DNA of 48,302 nt from Pseudomonadota bacterium. GTDB taxonomy: Bacteria; Pseudomonadota; Gammaproteobacteria; Burkholderiales; Burkholderiaceae_B. Position 1 is the first letter of the stretch. Each line of letters begins with the position of its first letter. The DNA lies in contig JAEZBO010000007.1 in assembly GCA_023427085.1 (NCBI GenBank), positions 1 to 48,302 of the forward strand. The letters are read 5' to 3'. The translations under genes and the position numbers were made by a program. A model generated the notes under the pieces. That model was not told where the DNA came from. It searched no databases and saw only the letters and a program-made list of their open reading frames with translations. Of the stretch, positions 41,171 to 48,302 are shown piece by piece.

Positions 41171-42193
41171 ATGACGACCGTCAAACCGCGCGGCGCCTCC
41201 GCGCTCGTTCTCGTTTTGCTGCTCGCGCTGCTGGCGTGGCTGGCCTGGGTGCCCGAAGGGGCCGCCTCGGATGGCCGCCCGGCGGCGCGGTCGGTGCCGG
41301 CCGCGTGGCCGGACCGGGCGATCTCGATCCTCGTCACCTTCCCACCGGGCGGCGGCACCGACCTGCTCGCGCGCAAGCTGGGCGAGCGGCTGGCGTTGCG
41401 GCTGGGGGTGCCGGTCGTGGTCGAGAACCGTCCCGGCGCCAGCGGCAACCTGGGCGCCCGCGCGGTGGCCGCGGCGGCGCCGGACGGCCACACGCTGCTG
41501 ATGGTCAACAGCTCCTTTGCGATCAACCCGGGCGTCTATCGCCAGTTGCCTTTCGATCCCAAGCGGGATTTCGCCGCCGTCATCAACGTCGCCTTCGTGC
41601 CCTCGGCCATCGTGGTGGCGGCCGACTCGCCGTGGCGCACGCTGGCGGACCTGGCCGAGGCCGGGCGGCAACAGGCGGGCGTGGCCTACGCCTCATGTGG
41701 CAACGGCACCCCGCAACATCTGGCCGGCGAAATGCTGCGGCTGGCGCAGGTGCCCTTGCGTCACGTGCCCTACAAGGGTTGCGGCCCGGCGCTGGCCGAC
41801 GCCGTGGCCGCACAGGTGCCGGTGGCGATCGTCACGGCGTCCAGCGCCGCGCCCTTGATCCGGGCCGGCAGCCTGCGCGCGCTGGCGATCACTTCGCCCC
41901 AACGTTCGGCGCTGATGGACGGCGTGCCGACGGTCGCCGAGCAGGGCTTCGACGGTTACGCGATGAACCAGTGGCACGGCCTGCTGGCGCCGGCCGGCAC
42001 GCCGCCCGAGCGGATAGGCCGGCTGCGCGATGCGCTGGCCGAGATCGTCGGCGAAGCGTCGATGCAGGCGCAGCTGCGACAGCTGGGTTTCGATCCGACC
42101 GCCAGCACGTCCGAACAGTTTCGCGACCTGCTGCATGCCGACATCGATCGCTACGGGGCGCTGACCACGCAATTGGGGCTGCGGGTCGATTGA
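41171..42193 (+). CDS. Bug-family receptor, candidate quinolinate/nicotinate binder
   Basis: A 340-residue periplasmic solute receptor of the Bug family. The signal peptide (about 1-33) has a strongly hydrophobic core (ALVLVLLLALLAWLAW). Signatures are FPPGGGTDLLAR (57-68), VVENRPGASGN (83-93) and HVPYKG. A CGGAG ribosome binding site at 41159-41163 supports ATG 41171. Its place behind nadC, on the same strand, suggests it delivers a pyridine carboxylate such as quinolinate; Bug proteins that bind nicotinate-type ligands are known in Bordetella. No TctAB membrane pair is in the window, so it would need a partner elsewhere. Confidence 0.87.
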   Translation: MTTVKPRGASALVLVLLLALLAWLAWVPEGAASDGRPAARSVPAAWPDRAISILVTFPPGGGTDLLARKLGERLALRLGVPVVVENRPGASGNLGARAVAAAAPDGHTLLMVNSSFAINPGVYRQLPFDPKRDFAAVINVAFVPSAIVVAADSPWRTLADLAEAGRQQAGVAYASCGNGTPQHLAGEMLRLAQVPLRHVPYKGCGPALADAVAAQVPVAIVTASSAAPLIRAGSLRALAITSPQRSALMDGVPTVAEQGFDGYAMNQWHGLLAPAGTPPERIGRLRDALAEIVGEASMQAQLRQLGFDPTASTSEQFRDLLHADIDRYGALTTQLGLRVD

Positions 42194-42273
42194 GGCGGGC
42201 CGGTAGAAAGCTGGATCGACGTCGTGTCAGAAGGGATGGCAGGAAATCAACGCGGACGAGTTTTTTTTGTTCC

Positions 42274-43422
42274 CTACGGGAAGGTCCCGCGCGATTCGAG
42301 CAGGCGCCGCGTGTTCTCCAGTTCCTTTTGCAGCAATTCAGCGTTCGGCAGCACAGTCCGGTAATTCGCCGCCATCACCTTGTTCGGCAAGCCATCCAAG
42401 GCATACCTCGCCAGGGCATGGCCCTTGTGGGCACACAGGATCAGACCGACCGGTGGATTCTCTTCGGGGTAAGCCCAATGCTCCTTGGCATAGTTGCAAT
42501 ACATATGCATCTGGCCGACGTCGGCATGGGTCAGGCTGCCTAGTTTCAGGTCGACGATGACCAGGCAACGCAGCTTGCGGTGGAACAGCAACAGATCCAC
42601 CCGGTACCAAGTCTGGTCAATGCGCAGCCGACGCTGCCGCCCGATGAAGGTGAATCCTTCGCCCAGCTCCAGCAGGAACTCCTCCAGCCGTTGGATCAAG
42701 GCGGTTTCCAGCTCGGATTCCGAGTACTCGTCCTTGAGATCGAGAAACTCCAGCACATAAGGGTCTTTGATCGCGTTACTGGGCCTGACAGCGCTCCGGG
42801 GCTGTGGCGCAGCGGCTTCGACCAGCATCGCTGCCTTGTCTTGAGATAGGACGACGCGTTCGTAGAATTGGCTTCCAATCTGCCGGGCAAGTTGGCGCAC
42901 ACTCCAGCCGCCACGCAGTGCTTCAGTCTCGTAGAAGCGCCGCGCTTGGTCGTCCTTGACTGACAGCAGCCGGGCATAGGCCGACCACGGCAGGCTGAAC
43001 GCCTGAGACAGTTCGGAGAGATCAAATTTCCGAGACGCCGTCTCGGAAATTGTCGCGGGCGGGCTGCGCCCGGGTCTCCGATCCAATGTCCCGGACATGG
43101 CCGGCGAGGGATACGCCAGGAAGAAGCGCCGCATGTTTTCAAGGTTGTCCGGGCTGAACCCGCGCCCGAATCGCGCGGTCAAATCGGTCGATAGCCGCGT
43201 CAGCAGCTGCTCGCCATATCCAGCCCGCCGTCTGCCATGCTGCTCGGCTTCGACGATCCGTCGACCGATCTCCCAATAGCTGGCTGTCATCAACGCATTG
43301 ATACTGCGGGCCGCTGCCAGACGCGCGGCATCCAGCAGTTCGACGATGCCACTGTGGATGCCAGCGTATCCCGCCGGTGAGGTGGCGGATTTCTTGACTG
43401 CCGAAGCTGTCTTCCTTGTCAT
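42274..43422 (-). CDS. DUF1016/YhcG-type PDDEXK nuclease
   Basis: A 382-residue protein with an N-terminal DUF1016 helical domain (INALMTASYWEIGRRIVEAEQ region, 41-61) and a C-terminal PDDEXK nuclease domain whose catalytic residues are D276 (YRVDLLLF) and D291-x-K293 (VIVDLKLG), with Q304. Family knowledge links YhcG nucleases to phage defence or to mobile regions. Between about 108 and 140 is a variable linker; its DNA contains a perfect 27-bp palindrome. Codon use is less GC-biased than the neighbours and no restriction-modification partner is present, pointing to lateral transfer. Stop at 42274 is close to the convergent Bug gene. Confidence 0.87.
   Translation of the reverse strand: MTRKTASAVKKSATSPAGYAGIHSGIVELLDAARLAAARSINALMTASYWEIGRRIVEAEQHGRRRAGYGEQLLTRLSTDLTARFGRGFSPDNLENMRRFFLAYPSPAMSGTLDRRPGRSPPATISETASRKFDLSELSQAFSLPWSAYARLLSVKDDQARRFYETEALRGGWSVRQLARQIGSQFYERVVLSQDKAAMLVEAAAPQPRSAVRPSNAIKDPYVLEFLDLKDEYSESELETALIQRLEEFLLELGEGFTFIGRQRRLRIDQTWYRVDLLLFHRKLRCLVIVDLKLGSLTHADVGQMHMYCNYAKEHWAYPEENPPVGLILCAHKGHALARYALDGLPNKVMAANYRTVLPNAELLQKELENTRRLLESRGTFP
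43025..43051. repeat. Perfect 27-bp palindrome inside the YhcG gene
   Basis: Arms AATTTCCGAGAC (43025-43036) and GTCTCGGAAATT (43040-43051) around a 3-bp centre. It is fully in frame, encoding ISETASRKF in the variable linker. Confidence 0.9.
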
Positions 43423-43613
43423 GCCGTCGAGTCCATGGAACGGCGCTCAGCTAATGGCCGAGGTACGAGCGTTTCGGCCGCCACCCGCAGCGCCCGGCCG
43501 TTGGTTTGAACATACTGCATGGACATCGCTACGGTCAGACGCCGGTGAGCTTAATGTCCACCTTGCTCGGCCCGACCGTGTCTGCGGCACGAGGGTCGTC
43601 CGCCGCTCGCCGC

Positions 43614-43640
43614 AAAAAAAACCGCGCCCGAAGGCGCGGT
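43614..43640 (-). terminator. Intrinsic terminator of fabI
   Basis: On the minus strand, stem ACCGCGCC/GGCGCGGT with a 4-nt loop is followed by eight T (seen as eight A at 43614-43621 on the plus strand, one shared with the stem). Confidence 0.9.
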
Positions 43641-43669
43641 CTGACAGCGATCGCCAGGACGGCGCGCGA

Positions 43670-44455
43670 TCAGCCTTCCATGCCCGGCACGACGGTCGAG
43701 AAGCCGGCGTCGACGTGGGTGATCTCGCCGGTCACGCCGGCGGCCAGGTCCGACAGCAGGAACGCGGCGACGTTGCCGACGTCGTCGATCGTGACGTTGC
43801 GGCGCAGCGGCGCGTTGGCTTCGACGAACTTCAGGATCGACGAGAAATCCTTGATGCCGCTGGCGGCCAGCGTCTTGATCGGGCCGGCCGAGATGCCGTT
43901 GGCGCGGATGCCCAGCGGGCCCAGCGACGTCGCCAGGTAACGCACGCTGGCTTCCAGCGAGGCCTTGGCCAGGCCCATGGTGTTGTAGTTGCTGACCACG
44001 CGCTCGGCGCCCAGGTAGGTCAGCGTCAGCACCGAGCTCTTGCGGTCCTTCAGCAGCGGCAGCGCGGCCTTGGCCAGCGCCGGGAAGCTGTAGGCCGAGA
44101 TGTCGTGGGCGATGCGGAACGATTCGCGCGACAGGCCGTCGAGGAAATCACCGGCGATGGCTTCGCGCGGCGCGAAGCCGATCGAGTGCACCAGGCCGTC
44201 CAGGCCGTCCCAGCGCTCGCCCAGGCCGGCGATCGCGCTGGCGATCTGACCATCGTCGGCGACGTCGCACTCGAGCACGATGTCGCTGCCGAACTCGGCG
44301 GCGAATTCGCCGACACGGTCCTTGAAGCGTTCACCGACATAGGTGAAGGCCAGTTCGGCGCCCTGCTGATGGCAGGCACGCGCGATGCCGTAGGCGATGG
44401 AGCGGTTCGAAAGCACTCCGGTGACCAGGATGCGCTTGCCGTCGAGAAAACCCAT
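43670..44455 (-). CDS. fabI: Enoyl-[acyl-carrier-protein] reductase (NADH)
   Basis: A 261-residue SDR-type enzyme that reduces the trans-2-enoyl-ACP double bond in the last step of each fatty-acid elongation cycle. FabI features: MGFLDGKRILVTGVLSNRSIAYG at the N-terminus with the FabI-type cofactor loop (GVLSNRSIA), the HSIGFAPRE segment, and the active-site tyrosines and lysine in TYLGAERVVSNYN and MGLAKAS. The length matches E. coli FabI. It is monocistronic, closed by a strong terminator, and lies 33 bp downstream of mltD on the same strand... mltD stop at 44489. Confidence 0.95.
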   Translation of the reverse strand: MGFLDGKRILVTGVLSNRSIAYGIARACHQQGAELAFTYVGERFKDRVGEFAAEFGSDIVLECDVADDGQIASAIAGLGERWDGLDGLVHSIGFAPREAIAGDFLDGLSRESFRIAHDISAYSFPALAKAALPLLKDRKSSVLTLTYLGAERVVSNYNTMGLAKASLEASVRYLATSLGPLGIRANGISAGPIKTLAASGIKDFSSILKFVEANAPLRRNVTIDDVGNVAAFLLSDLAAGVTGEITHVDAGFSTVVPGMEG

Positions 44456-44488
44456 AAGTGTTGATCCTAAACGTAGATGAAGAAGAGG

Positions 44489-45895
44489 CTAGCCGCGCAC
44501 GCTGGTGCCGGGCACCCGCAGCGTCGCGCCGACCTTCAGCCGGGTGGTCTTGAGATTGTTCAATGCCTGCAGCGCGTCGACGCTGGTGCCATAGCGGCGC
44601 GCCAGCGCGAACAGCGTGTCGCCGTTCTTGACCGTGTGGGTGCGCACGTTGGGCGAACTGCGCGCCGCCCGCACCGCGGTGGCCGAGCGATTCTGCGTCG
44701 GCGTGGCCGGTTCGTCCTGCAGCGAGGCCAGCTGGATCTCGGTGGTGCCGATCTTGCCGGGCACCAGCAGCGTCTGCGCGCGGGCGCTGCGCTGCTTGGA
44801 CGGGATCTCGTTGATCTGGCGCAGCCGCGACTCGGTCACGCCGTGGCGCTTGGCGATGTTGGCGAACGATTCGCCTCGCTTGGCCTCGTAGACCTTCCAG
44901 GTCGCCAGCTCGCCCTTGTAGGCCACCAGGTTGGCGTTGAAGCGCTCGAGCTTGTCGCGCGGCAGGATCAGCGTGGGCTCGTGGCGGCCCAGGATGATGG
45001 GACGGTTGAACGAGGGATTGAGCGCGCGGAACTCGTCCAGCGGCATCTCGGCCAGCCGGGCCGCCAGCTCGATGTCGATGTCGCGGTTCTTCTTGACCGT
45101 GGCGAAATACGGCGTGTTGTCGACCGGCGGCAGCGCCACCGCGTACTTGGCCGGATTGGCGACGATGTTCTTGATCGCCTGCAGCTTGGGCACGTAGTTG
45201 CGGGTCTCGTCGGGCATGGTCAGCGACAGGTAGTCGGTGGCCAGGTTCTGCGCGGCGTTCTTGGCCATCGCGCGCTGCACCGAGCCTTCGCCCCAGTTGT
45301 ACGAGGCCAGCGCCAGGTACCAGTCGCCCTGCATGTCGAACAGGTACTCGAGGTAGTCGAGCGCGGCGTTGGTCGAGGCGATCGGGTCGCGGCGCTGGTC
45401 GCGCCACCAGTCCTGCGTCAGCTTGAAATGGGTGCCGGTCGACGGGATGAACTGCCACAGCCCGGCGGCCTTGGCGCGCGAGTAGGCCTCGGGATCGTAG
45501 GCGCTCTCGATGAACGGCAGCAGCGCCAGTTCGGTCGGCAGGCCGCGCCGGTTGATCTCGTCGACGATGTAGTACAGGTATTTGCCGGCGCGCTGGGCCA
45601 TGCGCTGCACCGATGCCGGGTGGGCCGCGTAGTACTCGGTCCATTGGCGCGTCAGCTCGGTGTCCATGTTGGGCACCGCGAAGCCACGGCGGATGCGGTC
45701 CCAGGCGTCGGCGGCCGGGCGCGTCAGATCGACGGTGCGGGAGGTATCGGTGGCGACGTAGCGCTCGAGGGTCGGACGGGTGTCGCCCGGTAGCGGGGCC
45801 TTGGCGGCATCGGCCGCCAGCTCGGCTTGCTGGACCCCCGCGCAGCCGGCCAGCGCGACCATCAGCAAGGGGAGCAGTCTTCGCAGTAGGTTCAT
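44489..45895 (-). CDS. mltD: Membrane-bound lytic murein transglycosylase D
   Basis: A 468-residue outer-membrane lipoprotein that cleaves peptidoglycan glycan strands to 1,6-anhydro ends. The lipobox LAGC (15-18) gives acylated C18. The SLT domain has catalytic E130 in PFIESAYDPEAYSRAKAAGL, followed by WQFIPSTG and SYNWGEGSVQRA. Two LysM modules lie toward the C-terminus (GESFANIAKRHGVTESRLRQ and NGDTLFALARRYGTSVDALQ regions). ATG 45895 has a GAGGA ribosome binding site and lies 7 bp after the gloB stop, so the two are an operon; this gloB-mltD pairing is usual. Confidence 0.94.
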   Translation of the reverse strand: MNLLRRLLPLLMVALAGCAGVQQAELAADAAKAPLPGDTRPTLERYVATDTSRTVDLTRPAADAWDRIRRGFAVPNMDTELTRQWTEYYAAHPASVQRMAQRAGKYLYYIVDEINRRGLPTELALLPFIESAYDPEAYSRAKAAGLWQFIPSTGTHFKLTQDWWRDQRRDPIASTNAALDYLEYLFDMQGDWYLALASYNWGEGSVQRAMAKNAAQNLATDYLSLTMPDETRNYVPKLQAIKNIVANPAKYAVALPPVDNTPYFATVKKNRDIDIELAARLAEMPLDEFRALNPSFNRPIILGRHEPTLILPRDKLERFNANLVAYKGELATWKVYEAKRGESFANIAKRHGVTESRLRQINEIPSKQRSARAQTLLVPGKIGTTEIQLASLQDEPATPTQNRSATAVRAARSSPNVRTHTVKNGDTLFALARRYGTSVDALQALNNLKTTRLKVGATLRVPGTSVRG

Positions 45896-45902
45896 CGGTC
45901 CT

Positions 45903-46709
45903 CTATCTGAATTCGTTCTTCCAGGCCCGCAACGCGGCAAACACGTCCACCTGGCCGGGCAGTGCCTGACCGGCGTATCGGGATGCGGCTTGTGCAACGG
46001 CGTCCTGGCGGGTGCGCAGGAACGGATTGGTGTCGCGTTCGAGCGCCAGGGACGTGGGTAGCGTGGGCAAGCCGCGGTCACGCAGATCGGCGGCTTCGGA
46101 CTGCCAGTGCGCGAGCCGGGAATTGCCCGGTTCGACCGCCAGCGCCCATCGCAGGTTCGCAAGAGTGTACTCGTGTGCGCAACAGACTAGCGCGTTTTCT
46201 GGAAGATTTGAGAATTTCTCCAAAGAATCAAACATTTGCGCGGGCGTGCCCTCGAACAGCCGGCCACAGCCGGCGGCGAACAGCGTGTCGCCGCAGAACA
46301 GCACCTGCCGGCCCACGGCGGTGCCGGCGTAGGCGATATGGCCGGCCGTGTGGCCCGGCACGTCCAGTACCTGCAGCGCCAGGCCCAGCTCGGGCAGCTC
46401 GACGCGATCGCCCTCGGCCAGCCGCACGTCACAGCGCGGCAGCGTCTCGCCGGCCGGCCCGTATACGCGCGCGCCGGTCTTCTCGTACAGTTCGGTTACG
46501 CCGCCGACGTGATCGTGATGGTGGTGCGTGAGTAGAATGGCGCGCAGCGTCAGCCCTTCGGCGGCCAGCACGTCCAGCACCGGCCCGGCCTCGCCCGGGT
46601 CGACCACGACGGCCAGGCCGTCCTGGCTGGCCAGCCAGATATAGTTGTCGCTCAGGGCCGGCAGCGGGCGCAGGGCCGCGGCGCCGGCCGCTACGTTAAT
46701 CGGTTTCAT
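45903..46709 (-). CDS. gloB: Hydroxyacylglutathione hydrolase (glyoxalase II)
   Basis: A 268-residue metallo-beta-lactamase-fold thioesterase that hydrolyses S-lactoylglutathione to D-lactate and glutathione, completing methylglyoxal detoxification. The binuclear metal motif THHHHDHVGG is at 61-70, with further ligands in PGHTAGH, FCGDTLF and AHEYT. The C-terminal substrate-binding segment ends NPFLRTRQD...AWKNEFR. The ATG at 46709 is family-typical; an open frame continues upstream but is antisense to the methyltransferase. Only 18 bp separate it from the divergent methyltransferase start. It is cotranscribed with mltD. Confidence 0.94.
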   Translation of the reverse strand: MKPINVAAGAAALRPLPALSDNYIWLASQDGLAVVVDPGEAGPVLDVLAAEGLTLRAILLTHHHHDHVGGVTELYEKTGARVYGPAGETLPRCDVRLAEGDRVELPELGLALQVLDVPGHTAGHIAYAGTAVGRQVLFCGDTLFAAGCGRLFEGTPAQMFDSLEKFSNLPENALVCCAHEYTLANLRWALAVEPGNSRLAHWQSEAADLRDRGLPTLPTSLALERDTNPFLRTRQDAVAQAASRYAGQALPGQVDVFAALRAWKNEFR

Positions 46710-46727
46710 GCAAGGACACCCCATCGC

Positions 46728-47543
46728 GTGGTACAGGAGACGGACATTGTAGGACTGGGGGCGTGGTTCGATTCCGCGCCGGGCGCCTATGTCCGCAACT
46801 GGGAGCAGGCGCAGTTCGACAACATCGTGGCCGACGTGTTCGGCTTCAACGCGCTGCAAGTGGGCCTGCCGGAGCTGGACGTGCTGCGGTCGAACCGCAT
46901 GCCCTTCAAGATCTACGTCGGCACCCACGACTGGGACGATCCGGGCGGCCAATGGCACGCGCAGGTCGTGGCCACGCCCGAAGAACTGCCGTTCGAGAGC
47001 CAGAGCATCGACCTGCTGGTGCTGCCGCATGCCTTCGAATGCACCGAGCATCCGCATCGGGTGCTGCGCGAGGTCGAGCGGGTGCTGGTCCCCGACGGCC
47101 GGGTGGTGATCTCCGGTTTCAACCCCTGGAGCCTGTGGGGCGTGCGCGGCCGGCTGCCGGGCGTCGAGGCCTGGCTGCCGCATCCGCCGTCGGCGCAGGT
47201 GTCGCTGCCACGCCTGAAGGACTGGCTCAAGCTGCTGTCGTTCGAGATCGATCAGGGCCGCTACGGCTGTTATGCGCCAGCCTGCGAGTCCGAGCGCTGG
47301 CTGCGGCGCTGGGGCTTCATGGAAAAAGCCGGGGAAAAATGGTGGCCGGTCTGTGGCGCCGTCTATGTGGTCTCGGCGGTCAAGCGGGTGCGCGGCATGC
47401 GTATACTCGGCGCCCCGTGGAAGAAAGACAAACGCCGGGCGCGCCGGGCCGCGCCGGTACCGGTGCCGCAGGGCCCGGGTAGTGCGCAGCTGCGCCGCGA
47501 GGCGCCGCGCGAGGATCAAACGCTGGATGCTGGAAAAGAATGA
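46728..47543 (+). CDS. Class I SAM-dependent methyltransferase
   Basis: A 271-residue cytoplasmic methyltransferase of the Methyltransf_11 type. The usual glycine-rich motif I is absent or degenerate, but the segments LPFESQSIDLLVLPHAFECTEHPHRVLREVERVL and PDGRVVISGFNPWSLWG match the family's post-motif regions. The substrate is unknown. It starts at a GTG (46728) with an AAGGA ribosome binding site; no ATG is available until the middle of the domain. The stop overlaps the rnhA ATG by 4 bp, and gloB is divergent 18 bp away; the gloB-methyltransferase-rnhA order is common in betaproteobacteria. Confidence 0.82.
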   Translation: MVQETDIVGLGAWFDSAPGAYVRNWEQAQFDNIVADVFGFNALQVGLPELDVLRSNRMPFKIYVGTHDWDDPGGQWHAQVVATPEELPFESQSIDLLVLPHAFECTEHPHRVLREVERVLVPDGRVVISGFNPWSLWGVRGRLPGVEAWLPHPPSAQVSLPRLKDWLKLLSFEIDQGRYGCYAPACESERWLRRWGFMEKAGEKWWPVCGAVYVVSAVKRVRGMRILGAPWKKDKRRARRAAPVPVPQGPGSAQLRREAPREDQTLDAGKE

Positions 47544-48004
47544 TGGATGAACAGATCGTCGAGGTCTGGACCGACGGCGCTTGCAAGGGCAATCCCGGCC
47601 CCGGAGGCTGGGGCGTGCTGCTGCGCCAGGGACCGCACGAAAAGGCCCTGTGCGGCGGCGAGATGGGCACCACCAACAATCGCATGGAGATGACCGCCGT
47701 GGTGCAGGCGCTGCGCGCGCTCAAGCGGCCGTGCAAGGTGGTCATCCATACCGATTCGCAATATGTCCAGAAGGGCATGAGCGAGTGGCTAGCCGGCTGG
47801 AAGCGGCGCGGCTGGATCACCGCCGACAAGAAACCGGTCAAGAATGCCGACCTGTGGCAGGCCATGGACGCGCTGGTCGGCCAGCACCAGGTCTCGTGGC
47901 GCTGGGTGCGCGGCCATGCCGGCGACCCCGGCAACGAACGCGCCGACCAGCTCGCCAATCAGGGCGTCGAGCTGGCGCGACGCGGCCAGGGCAGCGCCGC
48001 GTAA
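47540..48004 (+). CDS. rnhA: Ribonuclease HI
   Basis: A 154-residue endonuclease that cuts the RNA strand of RNA-DNA hybrids, for example at replication primers and R-loops. The catalytic carboxylates are all in place: D12 (VWTDGACKGNPGPGGWG), E50 (NNRMEM), D72 (HTDSQYV) and D136 (NERADQLAN). The ATG overlaps the methyltransferase stop by 4 bp (ATGA); a second ATG follows immediately and could also serve. Confidence 0.96.
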   Translation: MMDEQIVEVWTDGACKGNPGPGGWGVLLRQGPHEKALCGGEMGTTNNRMEMTAVVQALRALKRPCKVVIHTDSQYVQKGMSEWLAGWKRRGWITADKKPVKNADLWQAMDALVGQHQVSWRWVRGHAGDPGNERADQLANQGVELARRGQGSAA

Positions 48005-48169
48005 CCATTTCAGCCGGTTGCAAGACCGGCGCTCGGGTGTTTGTACGGGGTCGGCGCGGTCACACTCTGGTGATAAAGTTGCGCAGACTCGCGTTTCCTC
48101 TCCTTACAGTCGTCCGGCCTTGCGCCGCTCCCGCCTGGGGGGCTGGCCCGGACGCATTCCGGCAGCAGC

Positions 48170-48302
48170 ATGAAAAAGACAGCATTGCCTCTGGTGGCCG
48201 TGGCGGCCCTGGCCGTGGGCGTGGCCCTTGGCTGGTGGGTGCCGCGTCCCGGTAGCACCGGCCCGGCCCCGGCCGCCACGCCCGCCGCCGCCGCGCCCGC
48301 GG
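48170..48302 (+). CDS. Partial gene, exported or membrane-anchored protein N-terminus
   Basis: Cut by the window end; 44 residues are visible. It starts MKKTALPLVAVAALAVGVALGWW, a signal peptide or single membrane anchor, followed by a proline/alanine linker. That arrangement occurs in periplasmic adaptor proteins of RND-type efflux pumps, but too little is present to name it. The preceding 165 bp after rnhA contain its probable promoter region, in which I see no clear elements. Confidence 0.55.
   Translation, partial: MKKTALPLVAVAALAVGVALGWWVPRPGSTGPAPAATPAAAAPA

Noticed and set aside
42260..42267. T8 run after the Bug gene as terminator
   Set aside because: No stable stem precedes it on the plus strand.
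48013..48030. Hairpin GCCGGT-N6-ACCGGC after rnhA as terminator
   Set aside because: No T run follows, so an intrinsic terminator is not supported.

Overview
This window is GC-rich, densely coding DNA typical of a betaproteobacterium of the Alcaligenaceae, most likely Bordetella or a close relative such as Achromobacter. Two orphan Bug-type periplasmic receptors, a DUF4148 protein, and a nadC gene sitting beside a NadQ-type regulator instead of in a nadA/nadB cluster all point that way. I could not run a database comparison, so the genus is an inference. I see no rRNA, tRNA, CRISPR array, prophage or insertion sequence. Two genes, an Abi_2/HEPN protein (about 7.0-7.9 kb) and a DUF1016/YhcG nuclease (about 42.3-43.4 kb), look by eye less GC-rich than their surroundings and resemble isolated phage-defence acquisitions.

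Layout. At 0.1-4.8 kb are ilvE and, facing it across a terminator, a Bug receptor, a DUF3237 protein and an FAD monooxygenase, divergent from a MarR regulator with a clear palindrome between them. At 4.8-8.5 kb are a PhoD-like phosphoesterase, the Abi_2 gene and a Rieske ferredoxin. At 8.9-14.4 kb is a cyclic-di-GMP block: a PAS-PAS-PAS-GGDEF-EAL protein, an apparently exported methyltransferase, a small cysteine-motif protein and a membrane CSS-motif EAL phosphodiesterase. At 14.5-17.2 kb are a secreted COG4315-type protein, an orphan arsB and a MipA/OmpV porin-like protein with a PmrA-box-like upstream repeat. At 17.2-20.4 kb are dadA and its divergent Lrp-type regulator with duplicated palindromes, a YitT-type membrane protein and a small unknown gene. 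At 20.4-26.1 kb is a photosensory locus: bacteriophytochrome kinase, receiver protein and REC-PAS-kinase-REC-REC hybrid in one tightly coupled operon, plus a divergent single-domain receiver.

At 26.1-31.7 kb are a GST, a patatin-like lipase, an enoyl-CoA hydratase-like protein, slyX and an 824-residue SDR/membrane fusion whose VKOR-like part lacks its expected cysteine pair. At 32.0-36.6 kb a Cache-domain kinase and NarL-type regulator are divergent from cstA and its small YbdD partner, a likely pyruvate or related carbon-starvation uptake system. At 36.7-39.0 kb are a DUF4148 gene and a TetR gene sharing three copies of one palindrome, then a haloacetate dehalogenase homologue. At 39.1-42.2 kb nadQ, nadC and a Bug receptor form a probable quinolinate/NAD salvage locus with two operator-like palindromes and a terminator-like hairpin in the nadC leader. 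At 42.3-48.3 kb are the YhcG nuclease, fabI, mltD and gloB on the minus strand, a methyltransferase and rnhA on the plus strand, and the start of one more gene cut by the window edge.

The strongest regulatory observations are the three TetR palindromes, the paired NadQ-like operators with the leader hairpin, the duplicated Lrp palindromes and the MarR palindrome. The strongest protein-level oddities are the cysteine-less VKOR-like fusion and the exported class I methyltransferase.
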